The translations under genes were made by a program, and so were the position numbers. The notes beneath the pieces were generated by a model. It saw nothing but the letters and a program-made list of their open reading frames with translations, did not search any database and was not told where the DNA came from. Below, piece by piece: positions 1 to 5,866 of a DNA stretch of 7,717 nt. The stretch is from contig WQRM01000073.1 in NCBI GenBank assembly GCA_009786735.1, positions 1 through 7,717 of the forward strand. The letters run 5' to 3'. The first letter of the stretch is position 1. Every line of letters begins with the position of its first letter. This DNA comes from Oscillospiraceae bacterium. Lineage in GTDB: Bacteria; Bacillota; Clostridia; Oscillospirales; Acutalibacteraceae.

Positions 1-20
1 CTTTCGTCGCCCCCTCAGTC

Positions 21-60
21 ACCGCTTTCGCGGTGCCAGCTCCCCCGCACGCGGTGGAGC
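21..60. repeat. Pair of G/C-rich intergenic hairpins
   Basis: Two adjacent stem-loops are visible. The first has arms ACCGC (21-25) and GCGGT (30-34) around a TTTC loop. The second runs from 39 to 60, with outer arms GCTCC/GGAGC and an inner CCG/CGG stem. No open reading frame with a ribosome binding site covers this stretch. The pattern resembles the short palindromic intergenic repeats common in clostridial genomes, but family membership is inferred. It may be the tail of an upstream transcription unit that lies outside the window. Confidence 0.5.
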
Positions 61-96
61 CCTTGGCAACACCTGCAAGTTCGAGTTTCGCCAGGG

Positions 97-140
97 TCTC
101 CCCCGCTGGGGGAGATGTCGCGTAGCGGCAGAGGGGGATC
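97..140 (+). repeat. Palindromic intergenic repeat, two-hairpin type (copy A)
   Basis: The first hairpin has an 8-bp stem (TCTCCCCC 97-104 and GGGGGAGA 108-115) with a 3-base loop. A second 6-bp stem (116-121 with 125-130, one G-T pair) closes a GTA triloop, and a G-rich tail follows. The same order of parts (C/G hairpin, GTA-triloop hairpin, G-rich tail ending in TC) recurs at 7306-7350, so both are read as one repeat family. The copy lies 50 bp upstream of the queD-like start codon. No convincing promoter was found in the stretch from 1 to 190: TACAAT at 143-148 could be a -10 but has no good -35 partner. Confidence 0.65.
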
Positions 141-190
141 AATACAATTTGTCTAAAGCCGCCAAAAACAACAACAGGAGGCAACACGCT

Positions 191-709
191 ATGGCAAAAG
201 GCAACGGTAACAGCAACTACGCGCATTCCATCGTCCGGTACGACTTCCAGTACGCACATCGATTCATGCACTACCACGAAGGAGAGGCCCAGTTTTTGCA
301 CGGGCACTCGGGCTATCTTGAACTCGAAGTCGGCGGCAAAGTAGACGAGCGCACCGGCTACGCCTATCCCTGCAAAGAAGCGCAAAAGCTGGTGATTGAA
401 ATCGCGAACAACTTCCACCACGGCACACTGCTGCAAGAAGGCGACCCGCTCATCGAGCACCTGCTCAAGGGCTATGAGCAAGCAGGCATTCGCAACGGCG
501 TGCCAGAGATCGACGCCGTGCGTCCGAAAAAACTTGACCACCCCCTGGTGAAATCCTACCCGGAATGCCGCTTGTCGATCACCGCAAAGGTCTCCACCTG
601 CGAAAACTTCTGCGAAATGTTCTACGAGCTGCTCAAAGACAAGCTCAACATCAAAAAAATCACGTTCAGGTCGTCTTCCCTCAACGCCGCCACCCGGTGC
701 TACGACTAA
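191..709 (+). CDS. 6-pyruvoyl tetrahydropterin synthase / QueD family protein, catalytic Cys absent
   Basis: A 172-aa cytoplasmic protein of the PTPS/QueD family. Characterised members are zinc enzymes acting on dihydroneopterin triphosphate, making 6-pyruvoyl-tetrahydropterin or the queuosine precursor 6-carboxytetrahydropterin. The family signature is clear: the AHRF motif (His23), then the HGH motif (His37 and His39), giving the three expected zinc ligands. His76-His77 corresponds to the DHH motif, and the stretch around 135-147 (STCENF onward) matches the conserved PTSE-type helix. The E. coli QueD catalytic Cys lies four residues before HGH; here that position is Ala33. The C-terminal catalytic Glu is also not recognisable (the segment is FRSSSLNAATRCYD). 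The ATG at 191 was chosen because AGGAGG lies at 176-181 with a 9-base gap; an in-frame TTG at 149 has no such site. There are no queuosine neighbours in view. It may be an enzyme with altered chemistry or a non-catalytic relative; the exact substrate is unknown. Confidence 0.8.
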   Translation: MAKGNGNSNYAHSIVRYDFQYAHRFMHYHEGEAQFLHGHSGYLELEVGGKVDERTGYAYPCKEAQKLVIEIANNFHHGTLLQEGDPLIEHLLKGYEQAGIRNGVPEIDAVRPKKLDHPLVKSYPECRLSITAKVSTCENFCEMFYELLKDKLNIKKITFRSSSLNAATRCYD

Positions 710-742
710 CCACCTGCGGTGGGGCTCCGTCGCTTCGCTGTG
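710..742 (+). repeat. 33-bp repeat flush with a stop codon (copy 1)
   Basis: This stretch begins on the base right after the TAA of the queD-like gene. It matches 6140-6172 at 32 of 33 positions (C727 versus T6157). Its first 13 bases form a hairpin, CCACC-TGC-GGTGG. The flanking bases beyond the repeat are unrelated in the two copies, so this is a dispersed element rather than a duplicated gene end. Confidence 0.75.
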
Positions 743-769
743 CACGCTTACAGCTTTGGATGAAAAAAC

Positions 770-796
770 AACCCCGCCACAACCGTGACGGGGGTT
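770..796. terminator. Bidirectional intrinsic terminator between convergent genes
   Basis: An imperfect hairpin has arms AACCCCG-C-CAC (770-780) and GTG-A-CG-GGGGTT (785-796) around an AACC loop, with one mismatch and one bulge. Read on the minus strand, the stem is followed by G-TTTTTT (the A-run at 763-768), a good U-tract for ending the SGNH hydrolase transcript. Read on the plus strand it runs into TTTCGCTTATTTC, a weaker T-rich tail for the queD-like transcript. It lies between two converging stop codons, as expected for a shared terminator. Confidence 0.8.
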
Positions 797-822
797 TCGC
801 TTATTTCATTCTCGTGCCTGCA

Positions 823-1731
823 TCAACTGCGCGTCACCAGCGAATCCACCAGCCGCATCACCACGCCGCCCAATAGCGGCCACATCAGCCGCAGCCCCAC
901 GCGAATCAGCAGCACATCCACCAGCCACAGCACAGGGCGCAGCAACGTGCCCGTGAGCCTGCACCAGCTCGGCTGCGGAATTTCAGTTTGCGTGCCAAGG
1001 TAGGCATCCGTCAGCACCTGCGCAATCACACGATGTCCGCGCGCGTTGGGATGAATGAGGTCGAACTGTGCCACGCCAATGCGCCCGGCAAACGCGGTGT
1101 GCACACAGGCAATGATGAAGGCATCGGGGTCTTGCGCGAGCTGCGCGTGGAACACGCCATTGAGCATGTCAATCGCCACGCCCACCGCGCGGTAGAGAAT
1201 CGGCACGTGCGGCGAGGGATTGAACATCGTCTGCACCATCACCGTGGCATCGGGGTTGAGATACCGCAACTGCGCGATAATCTGTGCAAAGTTCTCCTCA
1301 ACTGCGGTAATCATCGGCTGCATAAAGTCAAAGTCGTCCCGGAACAGCGCACCCATCACATGACCCACCAGCTCGCCATGCGTGCCCGCCAGCATGAAAT
1401 CGTTGCCACCAATGCTGATGAGAATCGTCTGCGCACGGCTGACGTAATCTTGCACGCCTTCGGCATACATCAACTCGCGCAAAAGCCAGTGTGTGCGGTT
1501 GCCCGCATAGGCAAAGTTCACGTGGCGGTAGCCCTGTTCCCGCGCGAAAAGGTTCGCCGCGCTGTCGTGCTGCGCCACGCCCCAACCTGCAGCGATGCTA
1601 TCGCCCAGCACAACCAGCAGCGGGCGTTCGTCGGGGTATGGCTCACACGGGCACGACGTGCCGTGCGCCGCAACGGCGAGCACACCACACAGCAGCGCCA
1701 AACACAGGAAGACACTAAGTAGCTTTTTCAT
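823..1731 (-). CDS. Secreted SGNH/GDSL-family hydrolase
   Basis: A 302-aa protein with an N-terminal signal sequence (MKKLL, then a hydrophobic core to about residue 22, with an AVAA-type cleavage region). The SGNH blocks are all present: GDSI with nucleophile Ser45, NFAYAG with Gly77, IGGND with Asn110, and DLIHP with Asp224 and His227. These are the Ser, Gly, Asn and Asp/His of the SGNH lipase/esterase fold, so an exported ester hydrolase is likely; the substrate (lipid, acyl sugar or cell-wall acetyl ester) cannot be told. Residues from about 254 to 302 form a hydrophobic, Leu/Val-rich tail with scattered Arg, beyond the usual domain end, that may bind membrane. The start is fixed by GGAGGAG (1738-1744 on the complement) with a 6-base gap. 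It begins 18 bases after the stop of the zinc-ribbon gene, so the two are probably co-transcribed. It ends before the terminator at 770-796. Confidence 0.85.
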   Translation of the reverse strand: MKKLLSVFLCLALLCGVLAVAAHGTSCPCEPYPDERPLLVVLGDSIAAGWGVAQHDSAANLFAREQGYRHVNFAYAGNRTHWLLRELMYAEGVQDYVSRAQTILISIGGNDFMLAGTHGELVGHVMGALFRDDFDFMQPMITAVEENFAQIIAQLRYLNPDATVMVQTMFNPSPHVPILYRAVGVAIDMLNGVFHAQLAQDPDAFIIACVHTAFAGRIGVAQFDLIHPNARGHRVIAQVLTDAYLGTQTEIPQPSWCRLTGTLLRPVLWLVDVLLIRVGLRLMWPLLGGVVMRLVDSLVTRS

Positions 1732-1749
1732 GCGAATCTCCTCCCGGGG

Positions 1750-2739
1750 TTATTCCGCCCGCTCGTAAGTAAACGACATGCCTTCCGCTTGCAAGCTCGT
1801 CAGCACCAATAGGTTGCCGTTAATTTGCACAGACCATTCTTCATTCGCCACGCCAAACTGCAGCGGTTCGCCATCCACACTGCGGATGCGCAACACATTG
1901 CCCGCTGCCACTTGCCATTCAAAGTCTTCCACCGCAGCCGTTCCGCCGCCACGTGTGCCTTGACCGTTGGGCGCAAAGAAGTATTGCCAGGTGGACACTT
2001 CTTCCCAGTTCCATGTGCCAACAACTTGCTCGGCAGTCACAGGAGCAATCACTTGCGCAGGCTCTGTTTGCGCGGGAACTGTGGGTGCGGGAATCGCGCC
2101 ACCACCACCCACTGCGCGGGAGTAATAGTACCGAGAGCCTTCAAGCGATAGCCTCAGCTCGCCTTCACGGTAGCGCATCGTCCAGCGCTCCACGCGTCTG
2201 CCAAATTGCAGATTGTTATTGTTGGGCGACTCAATGCGCAACGTGTTGCCACTGATGCTCCAGTTAAATTGCTCACGCCCAAAGGTCTGCGTGCTGCGTG
2301 TGCCTGTGCCGTCTTCGTTGAAGATGTAATGCCAACGAGCATCGTTGTCCCAGTTCCAGCGGCCAACCAGTTCTTGTTCAGTTAGGCCACCGTCGGTCGG
2401 CGCAAAAATGCCAATGAGGAAAAGCCCGCCCAGCACCACCAGCACCCAAAACCACCAGCGCTTCCAGATGGGACGGCGCGCAGGCGACGCTGCAGGCTGC
2501 CATGGTTGCTGCTGCATGGGTTGTTGCTGCATGGGTTGTTGCTGTTGCCATGCCGGTTGTTGTTGCTCCGACGCAAAGGCGGGGGGTTGATCCAAGTTCA
2601 CGTTGCGGGGATCGGTGCTGTCCCACGCGGAGGGCGCGGGCTCTGCGGCAGGCGGCGGAGATGCAGCCGGTGCGGCCGCACCGCAGCTGGGGCAAAACTT
2701 TCCGCCCCCGATGGGTGTTAAGCAAAATTGACAGTTCAT
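1750..2739 (-). CDS. Zinc-ribbon, single-span membrane protein with two tandem beta-rich repeats
   Basis: A 329-aa protein of unknown function. An N-terminal zinc ribbon has Cys3-x2-Cys6 and Cys16-x2-Cys19. It is followed by a Pro/Ala-rich stretch and a Gln-rich linker (58-82, with QQQP units), then basic residues (RRPIWKR) and one membrane span at about 95-113. The zinc ribbon should be cytoplasmic and the C-terminal part outside, by the positive-inside rule. The C-terminal part holds two copies of one domain, about 124-200 and 239-315. Each begins VGxWNW, with an aromatic pair and an NxxGxGTR motif, then LRI and LQFG motifs. The repeats resemble small lipocalin-like or DUF5640-type domains of Firmicutes; that assignment is a guess. 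The ATG at 2739 is preferred over an in-frame GTG at 2757 because AAGGAG (2749-2754 complement) lies just upstream of the ATG, inside the longer reading. It is the first gene of an operon with the SGNH hydrolase and has a strong promoter at 2780-2808. Confidence 0.85.
   Translation of the reverse strand: MNCQFCLTPIGGGKFCPSCGAAAPAASPPPAAEPAPSAWDSTDPRNVNLDQPPAFASEQQQPAWQQQQPMQQQPMQQQPWQPAASPARRPIWKRWWFWVLVVLGGLFLIGIFAPTDGGLTEQELVGRWNWDNDARWHYIFNEDGTGTRSTQTFGREQFNWSISGNTLRIESPNNNNLQFGRRVERWTMRYREGELRLSLEGSRYYYSRAVGGGGAIPAPTVPAQTEPAQVIAPVTAEQVVGTWNWEEVSTWQYFFAPNGQGTRGGGTAAVEDFEWQVAAGNVLRIRSVDGEPLQFGVANEEWSVQINGNLLVLTSLQAEGMSFTYERAE
2508..2537 (-). repeat. 15-bp in-frame tandem repeat encoding the Gln-rich linker
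   Basis: Two 15-bp units (2508-2522 and 2523-2537) differ at one base and together encode two MQQQP units. A third, degenerate part follows at 2538. The array keeps the reading frame, so copy changes by slippage would lengthen or shorten the linker between the zinc ribbon and the membrane span without breaking the gene. Confidence 0.7.
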
Positions 2740-2779
2740 GATGTAGTTCTCCTTCACAGCGAATTTTTTTCACCTTTTC

Positions 2780-2808
2780 ATTATACACTATTTGCGCCGC
2801 CGATGCAA
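2780..2808 (-). promoter_or_regulatory. Sigma-A type promoter for the zinc-ribbon/SGNH operon
   Basis: On the minus strand, TTGCAT (complement of 2803-2808) and a perfect TATAAT (complement of 2780-2785) are separated by exactly 17 bases. The -10 lies about 40 bases upstream of the ATG at 2739 and points into it. This is close to the vegetative consensus. Confidence 0.85.
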
Positions 2809-2841
2809 TGTTAATTTCACAAAATGTCTATATTTTTTTAT

Positions 2842-2854
2842 GGAAAGGGTTTCC
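2842..2854. promoter_or_regulatory. Small dyad in the divergent control region
   Basis: Inverted arms GGAAA and TTTCC flank a GGG centre. It lies between the two divergent promoters, upstream of both -35 boxes. It could be a regulator binding site, but arms this short may also arise by chance. Confidence 0.25.
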
Positions 2855-2897
2855 TCGGCGCGCGCGCACCAGAAACGCCCTCTCCGCCGCAAAAAAA

Positions 2898-2915
2898 TTA
2901 TGAATTGTTTCATAA
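2898..2915. promoter_or_regulatory. 7-4-7 inverted repeat, candidate operator
   Basis: A perfect dyad, TTATGAA-TTGT-TTCATAA, ends 5 bases upstream of the -35 box at 2921-2926. Size, symmetry and place fit the binding site of a dimeric helix-turn-helix regulator acting on the 527-aa protein gene, perhaps also on the divergent operon. The regulator is not identified. Confidence 0.45.
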
Positions 2916-2920
2916 AAACC

Positions 2921-2950
2921 TTGCCTTTTTTGTGCGTTATGTGGTATAAT
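2921..2950 (+). promoter_or_regulatory. Promoter for the double zinc-ribbon membrane protein
   Basis: TTGCCT (2921-2926) and a perfect TATAAT (2945-2950) are separated by 18 bases. The predicted start of the message is about 25 bases upstream of the ATG at 2983, leaving a short leader that carries AAAAGGAG. Confidence 0.8.
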
Positions 2951-2982
2951 GGAAAGGAAAGTCAACAAAAGGAGTGGACGCC

Positions 2983-4566
2983 ATGGCAACCTACTGCCCA
3001 AATCCAGCGTGCAACCTCAAGCTCAAGCCAACAGACTGGAAGCCCGCCTGCCCCAAGTGCGGCGTCAACATCCAGTTTTACCGCATCGAAGAACGCTTGT
3101 CCAACGAAGCCGACCACGTGGAGCTGGCCGCCGCCGCCACCAGCCTTGGCATCGACCGCGCAAAATCCGCGCTGTTCAGCACGCCCACGGCCAAGCTGCG
3201 CACCTATCTGGAAATCTTCGCGCCGCTGGGGCTGCTGGGCATCCCCGTGCTGGTGCATGCCGTCATGTCTGCCTTTGCCGACGGCGGCTTCATGGAGAAC
3301 TTCATGCCCTCCATCCTGCACTTCGTGAACTTCGACGACCCCGCAGCGCTGCTTTCGGGCAACATCTGGCTGCTGTTGTTCGTGTTGGGACTAGCGCTTG
3401 CATTCCCGCTGCTGTGGCTGGCGGTGAACATCTGCAAGCCCTTTGGCTGTGGGCGCAGATGGTTCGGGCGCTCGCTGATCATCAACGGCATGGGCATCTT
3501 CGCCGCCGCCTTGGCGCTGGTCGCTCTGCTGCAGTTCAACCCCGTGCAGCCGCTGAGCCTGCGCCAGCAAAGCCCCGCCGTGTTTGAGGTCATCCTCATC
3601 CAAGCCGCCGAAGAACATGATGACGGTCTCAGCGCGCAGACCACCATCACCATTCCCGTGCGGCGCGCCCGTTATCAATATCACCGCGTTGCACTCACCA
3701 ACCCCGGCGATGAAGCCCTGCAAAACTTCACCTTCCAGCTCGCCGTGCCCGAAGGCACAACACTCGCCAGTGGCACCGTGAGCACCGCCTACAACGCCCG
3801 CCCCTCGTTCCTCTACGTCGAGCAAGACGGCGACGACGACAACATATATACCGACATCATCTGGACCATCGGCGAGCTTGCGCCCGAAGCCACGCTCGCG
3901 CTGTCCTTCCGTGTGCACACCGAAGGCTACGCCGTGCATGGTGACATCGCAGCCGCAAGCGATGCCATGCCGGTGCGTCCCGGCGACACGATAGAATACG
4001 CCATCGACTTCATGAACATCAGCCTGCCCACCGCCGAGCGTGCCGTGCTGCATCTGCGACCCGAAGGCGTTGAAGTCACCGAGATCGACTGGGAAATCAC
4101 TGACTTGTTCACTGGCGGCAGCGTCACCATTCCCTTTGCAACCGCCAGCACCGAGCCGCCCGTGGCGCAACCTTTCGTCATCGCCGGGCTCATCGGGCTG
4201 ATGCTCGCTTACCTGCTCATCATGCTGGTGAACATCGCCATTCGCAAGCAAGGCGGGCTGCCCCTCAAGCACGCGCCCAGCTGGGTGGCATTCATGCCCA
4301 CGGAAGAAGTGTATGCCTATCTCGTGCGCACCGGCAACACCGTGAAGGATCTGCGAGAGGAGAAAGCCGCCGAAGCCGGTGAGCCCGTGCTCGCCCGCAC
4401 CGAAACCGCCTGCCCGCGCTGCGGCTGCGACATGCTCAACCGCGACATTTGCGAATATTGCAAGCTGCACGCCGCCGCCCTGGCGAAGTATGAAAAGCAG
4501 CTTGCCACCACCGCTTTGCTGGCACAGCGCCGCGCCGGAGGAAATTGGAACAAGCTGGATGGTTGA
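2983..4566 (+). CDS. Membrane protein with a zinc ribbon at each end and two DUF11-like extracellular repeats
   Basis: A 527-aa protein with no recognised name. The N-terminal zinc ribbon has Cys5-x4-Cys10 and Cys23-x2-Cys26. Three hydrophobic spans follow at about 77-99, 126-150 and 164-185. Residues about 200-395 are soluble and hold two Ig-like repeats of the DUF11 type: the first has a YHRVALTNPGDE opening and the WTIGELAPEATLALSF closing motif, and the second opens RPGDTIEYAIDF. A fourth span (about 397-421) precedes a cytoplasmic-looking tail with a second zinc ribbon, Cys477-x2-Cys480 and Cys490-x2-Cys493, followed by a helical KYEKQLATTALL stretch. Four spans with both ends inside puts the DUF11-like part outside the cell, which is self-consistent. 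The ATG at 2983 is chosen over a GTG at 2974 because AAGGAG (2969-2974) is 8 bases upstream of the ATG and overlaps the GTG. It is transcribed alone from its own promoter. A structural or sensory envelope role is possible but unproven. Confidence 0.85.
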   Translation: MATYCPNPACNLKLKPTDWKPACPKCGVNIQFYRIEERLSNEADHVELAAAATSLGIDRAKSALFSTPTAKLRTYLEIFAPLGLLGIPVLVHAVMSAFADGGFMENFMPSILHFVNFDDPAALLSGNIWLLLFVLGLALAFPLLWLAVNICKPFGCGRRWFGRSLIINGMGIFAAALALVALLQFNPVQPLSLRQQSPAVFEVILIQAAEEHDDGLSAQTTITIPVRRARYQYHRVALTNPGDEALQNFTFQLAVPEGTTLASGTVSTAYNARPSFLYVEQDGDDDNIYTDIIWTIGELAPEATLALSFRVHTEGYAVHGDIAAASDAMPVRPGDTIEYAIDFMNISLPTAERAVLHLRPEGVEVTEIDWEITDLFTGGSVTIPFATASTEPPVAQPFVIAGLIGLMLAYLLIMLVNIAIRKQGGLPLKHAPSWVAFMPTEEVYAYLVRTGNTVKDLREEKAAEAGEPVLARTETACPRCGCDMLNRDICEYCKLHAAALAKYEKQLATTALLAQRRAGGNWNKLDG

Positions 4567-4606
4567 ATTTTCACGCGCTAATGCACTGGCTGGACATATT
4601 GCACAA

Positions 4607-4625
4607 ACAAAAATGATTTTTTTGT
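4607..4625. terminator. Weak AT-rich hairpin after the 527-aa protein gene
   Basis: Arms ACAAAAA and TTTTTGT enclose a 5-base loop, 40 bases after the stop codon. The stem is almost all A-T and no U-tract follows on the plus strand, so termination here is doubtful. It is the only candidate between 4567 and the next promoter at 4635. Confidence 0.2.
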
Positions 4626-4634
4626 AAAAAAGGC

Positions 4635-4663
4635 TTGCAATTTGCGTCCAGATGTAGTATAAT
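4635..4663 (+). promoter_or_regulatory. Sigma-A type promoter for the PucR-type regulator
   Basis: TTGCAA (4635-4640), a 17-base spacer and a perfect TATAAT (4658-4663) are present. The leader that follows is about 60 bases, AT-rich, and contains the GGGAG ribosome binding site at 4716-4720. Confidence 0.85.
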
Positions 4664-4731
4664 AGTTGTATTACGCCCGCACAAATGCATATACATGACA
4701 GTTATTACACAATATGGGAGAGTTTGCACCA

Positions 4732-5817
4732 ATGTCAAACCGACTTTACCAAGGCATATTGCCCAAATTGGCTGACACCGCAAAACGCTGCATCGGCACC
4801 GTGACCGAAGACGGCAACGTCTTCGCCTGCAGTGAAGCCGCCCGCATCGGCGAAACGCTCAAAGGTGACCTCTCTGAGCTGTTTCTCACCACCGAGCCGC
4901 TCATCATTGGCGACAACGCCGTTTGCCGCGTAGACAACCAAAGCGGCACGTTTTCGGCCTTGTTCGTGCAAGGTGATGATGACCATGCCCTGCAAAGCGC
5001 GGCCTTTTGTGCCGCGGCGCTCAGCTGTGTGGAGGAATTTGCCGGCGAGCGCTATGACCGCATGAACTTTGTGAAGAATGTTATCCTCGATAACATCCTG
5101 CCCGGCGACATCTATCTGCGCACGCGTGAGCTGCACTTGAACAACGAAGTGCCGCGCGCCGTGCTGCTCATTCGCGGCGTAGACAACAACACCGAAGGGG
5201 TATACTCCGCCACCCAAACGCTCTTCCCCGACAAAGCCAAGGATTTCGTCATCAACATCAGCGAAACCGACATCGCCTTGGTCAAAGAGCTGCGCCCCGG
5301 CATGGAAGGCCGCGACCTGGAGAAGCTTGCCCGCTCCATCGCCGACGCCGTCAGCCCGCAATACGAAACCCAGCCGCACATCGGCATCGGCACCACCGTG
5401 GGTTCGATTCAAGATCTCGCTGCTTCCTTCAAAGAAGCCCAAGTGAGCCTTGAGGTGGGCAAAGTGTTTGATACCGAAAAGAAAATCATCAGCTACGACT
5501 ATCTGGGCATCGCCCGTTTGATTTACCAGCTGCCCAAGCGGCTGTGCGGCATGTTCCTGCAAGAAGTCTTCAAGCGCGGCACGATTGACAGCCTGGACGA
5601 AGAAACCCTGTTCACCATCCAAAAGTTCTTCGAGAACAACCTCAACGTGAGCGAAACGTCCCGCCGCCTGTTCGTGCACCGCAACACACTCGTGTATCGC
5701 CTGGAGAAAATCAAAAAGCTCACCGGTCTTGACCTGCGCGAGTTCGACGACGCCATTGTGTTCAAAGTGGCGCTGATGGTGAAGAAATACCTCGACGCAA
5801 GACCCATCCGTTATTAA
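4732..5817 (+). CDS. PucR/CdaR-family helix-turn-helix transcriptional regulator
   Basis: A 361-aa DNA-binding regulator. The C-terminal 74 residues match the PucR C-terminal helix-turn-helix (HTH_30) family: an LDEETLFTIQKFFENNLNV opening, then the recognition region NVSETSRRLFVHRNTLVYRL (305-324) and the ending KLTGLDLREFDDAIVFKVAL. The centre (about 140-265) looks like the CdaR GGDEF-like domain that precedes this HTH in the family, with an IGIGTTVGSIQDLAASFKEA segment. The N-terminal 110 residues are not a recognised sensor domain. The family includes activators of purine catabolism and sugar-diacid use, but the ligand here is unknown. The ATG at 4732 is placed 11 bases after GGGAG; the in-frame ATG at 4714 overlaps that site and is less likely. 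It probably shares a transcript with the YbjQ-family gene. It precedes ftsEX, which it may or may not control. Confidence 0.88.
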   Translation: MSNRLYQGILPKLADTAKRCIGTVTEDGNVFACSEAARIGETLKGDLSELFLTTEPLIIGDNAVCRVDNQSGTFSALFVQGDDDHALQSAAFCAAALSCVEEFAGERYDRMNFVKNVILDNILPGDIYLRTRELHLNNEVPRAVLLIRGVDNNTEGVYSATQTLFPDKAKDFVINISETDIALVKELRPGMEGRDLEKLARSIADAVSPQYETQPHIGIGTTVGSIQDLAASFKEAQVSLEVGKVFDTEKKIISYDYLGIARLIYQLPKRLCGMFLQEVFKRGTIDSLDEETLFTIQKFFENNLNVSETSRRLFVHRNTLVYRLEKIKKLTGLDLREFDDAIVFKVALMVKKYLDARPIRY

Positions 5818-5866
5818 CTCATACTGGGCAAACCGAACACCGTTCGCCCCTATAAAGGAGATTGCC

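Noticed and set aside
149..190. Upstream TTG start that would add 14 residues to the PTPS-family protein
   Set aside because: No ribosome binding site precedes it, whereas AGGAGG is well placed for the ATG at 191 and the added residues are unlike the family N-terminus.
97..190. preQ1 riboswitch upstream of the QueD-like gene
   Set aside because: The short stretch between the repeat and the start has no preQ1-type pseudoknot pattern that I could recognise; the visible hairpins belong to the repeat family.
988..1722. 244-codon plus-strand frame opposite the SGNH hydrolase
   Set aside because: It is rich in His/Arg with no motif, while the minus-strand frame has a signal peptide and every SGNH block.
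3391..4470. 359-codon open frame opposite the 527-aa membrane protein
   Set aside because: Its Gly/His-rich, low-complexity translation is typical of an antisense shadow, and the plus-strand gene has clear spans, zinc ribbons, a ribosome binding site and a promoter.
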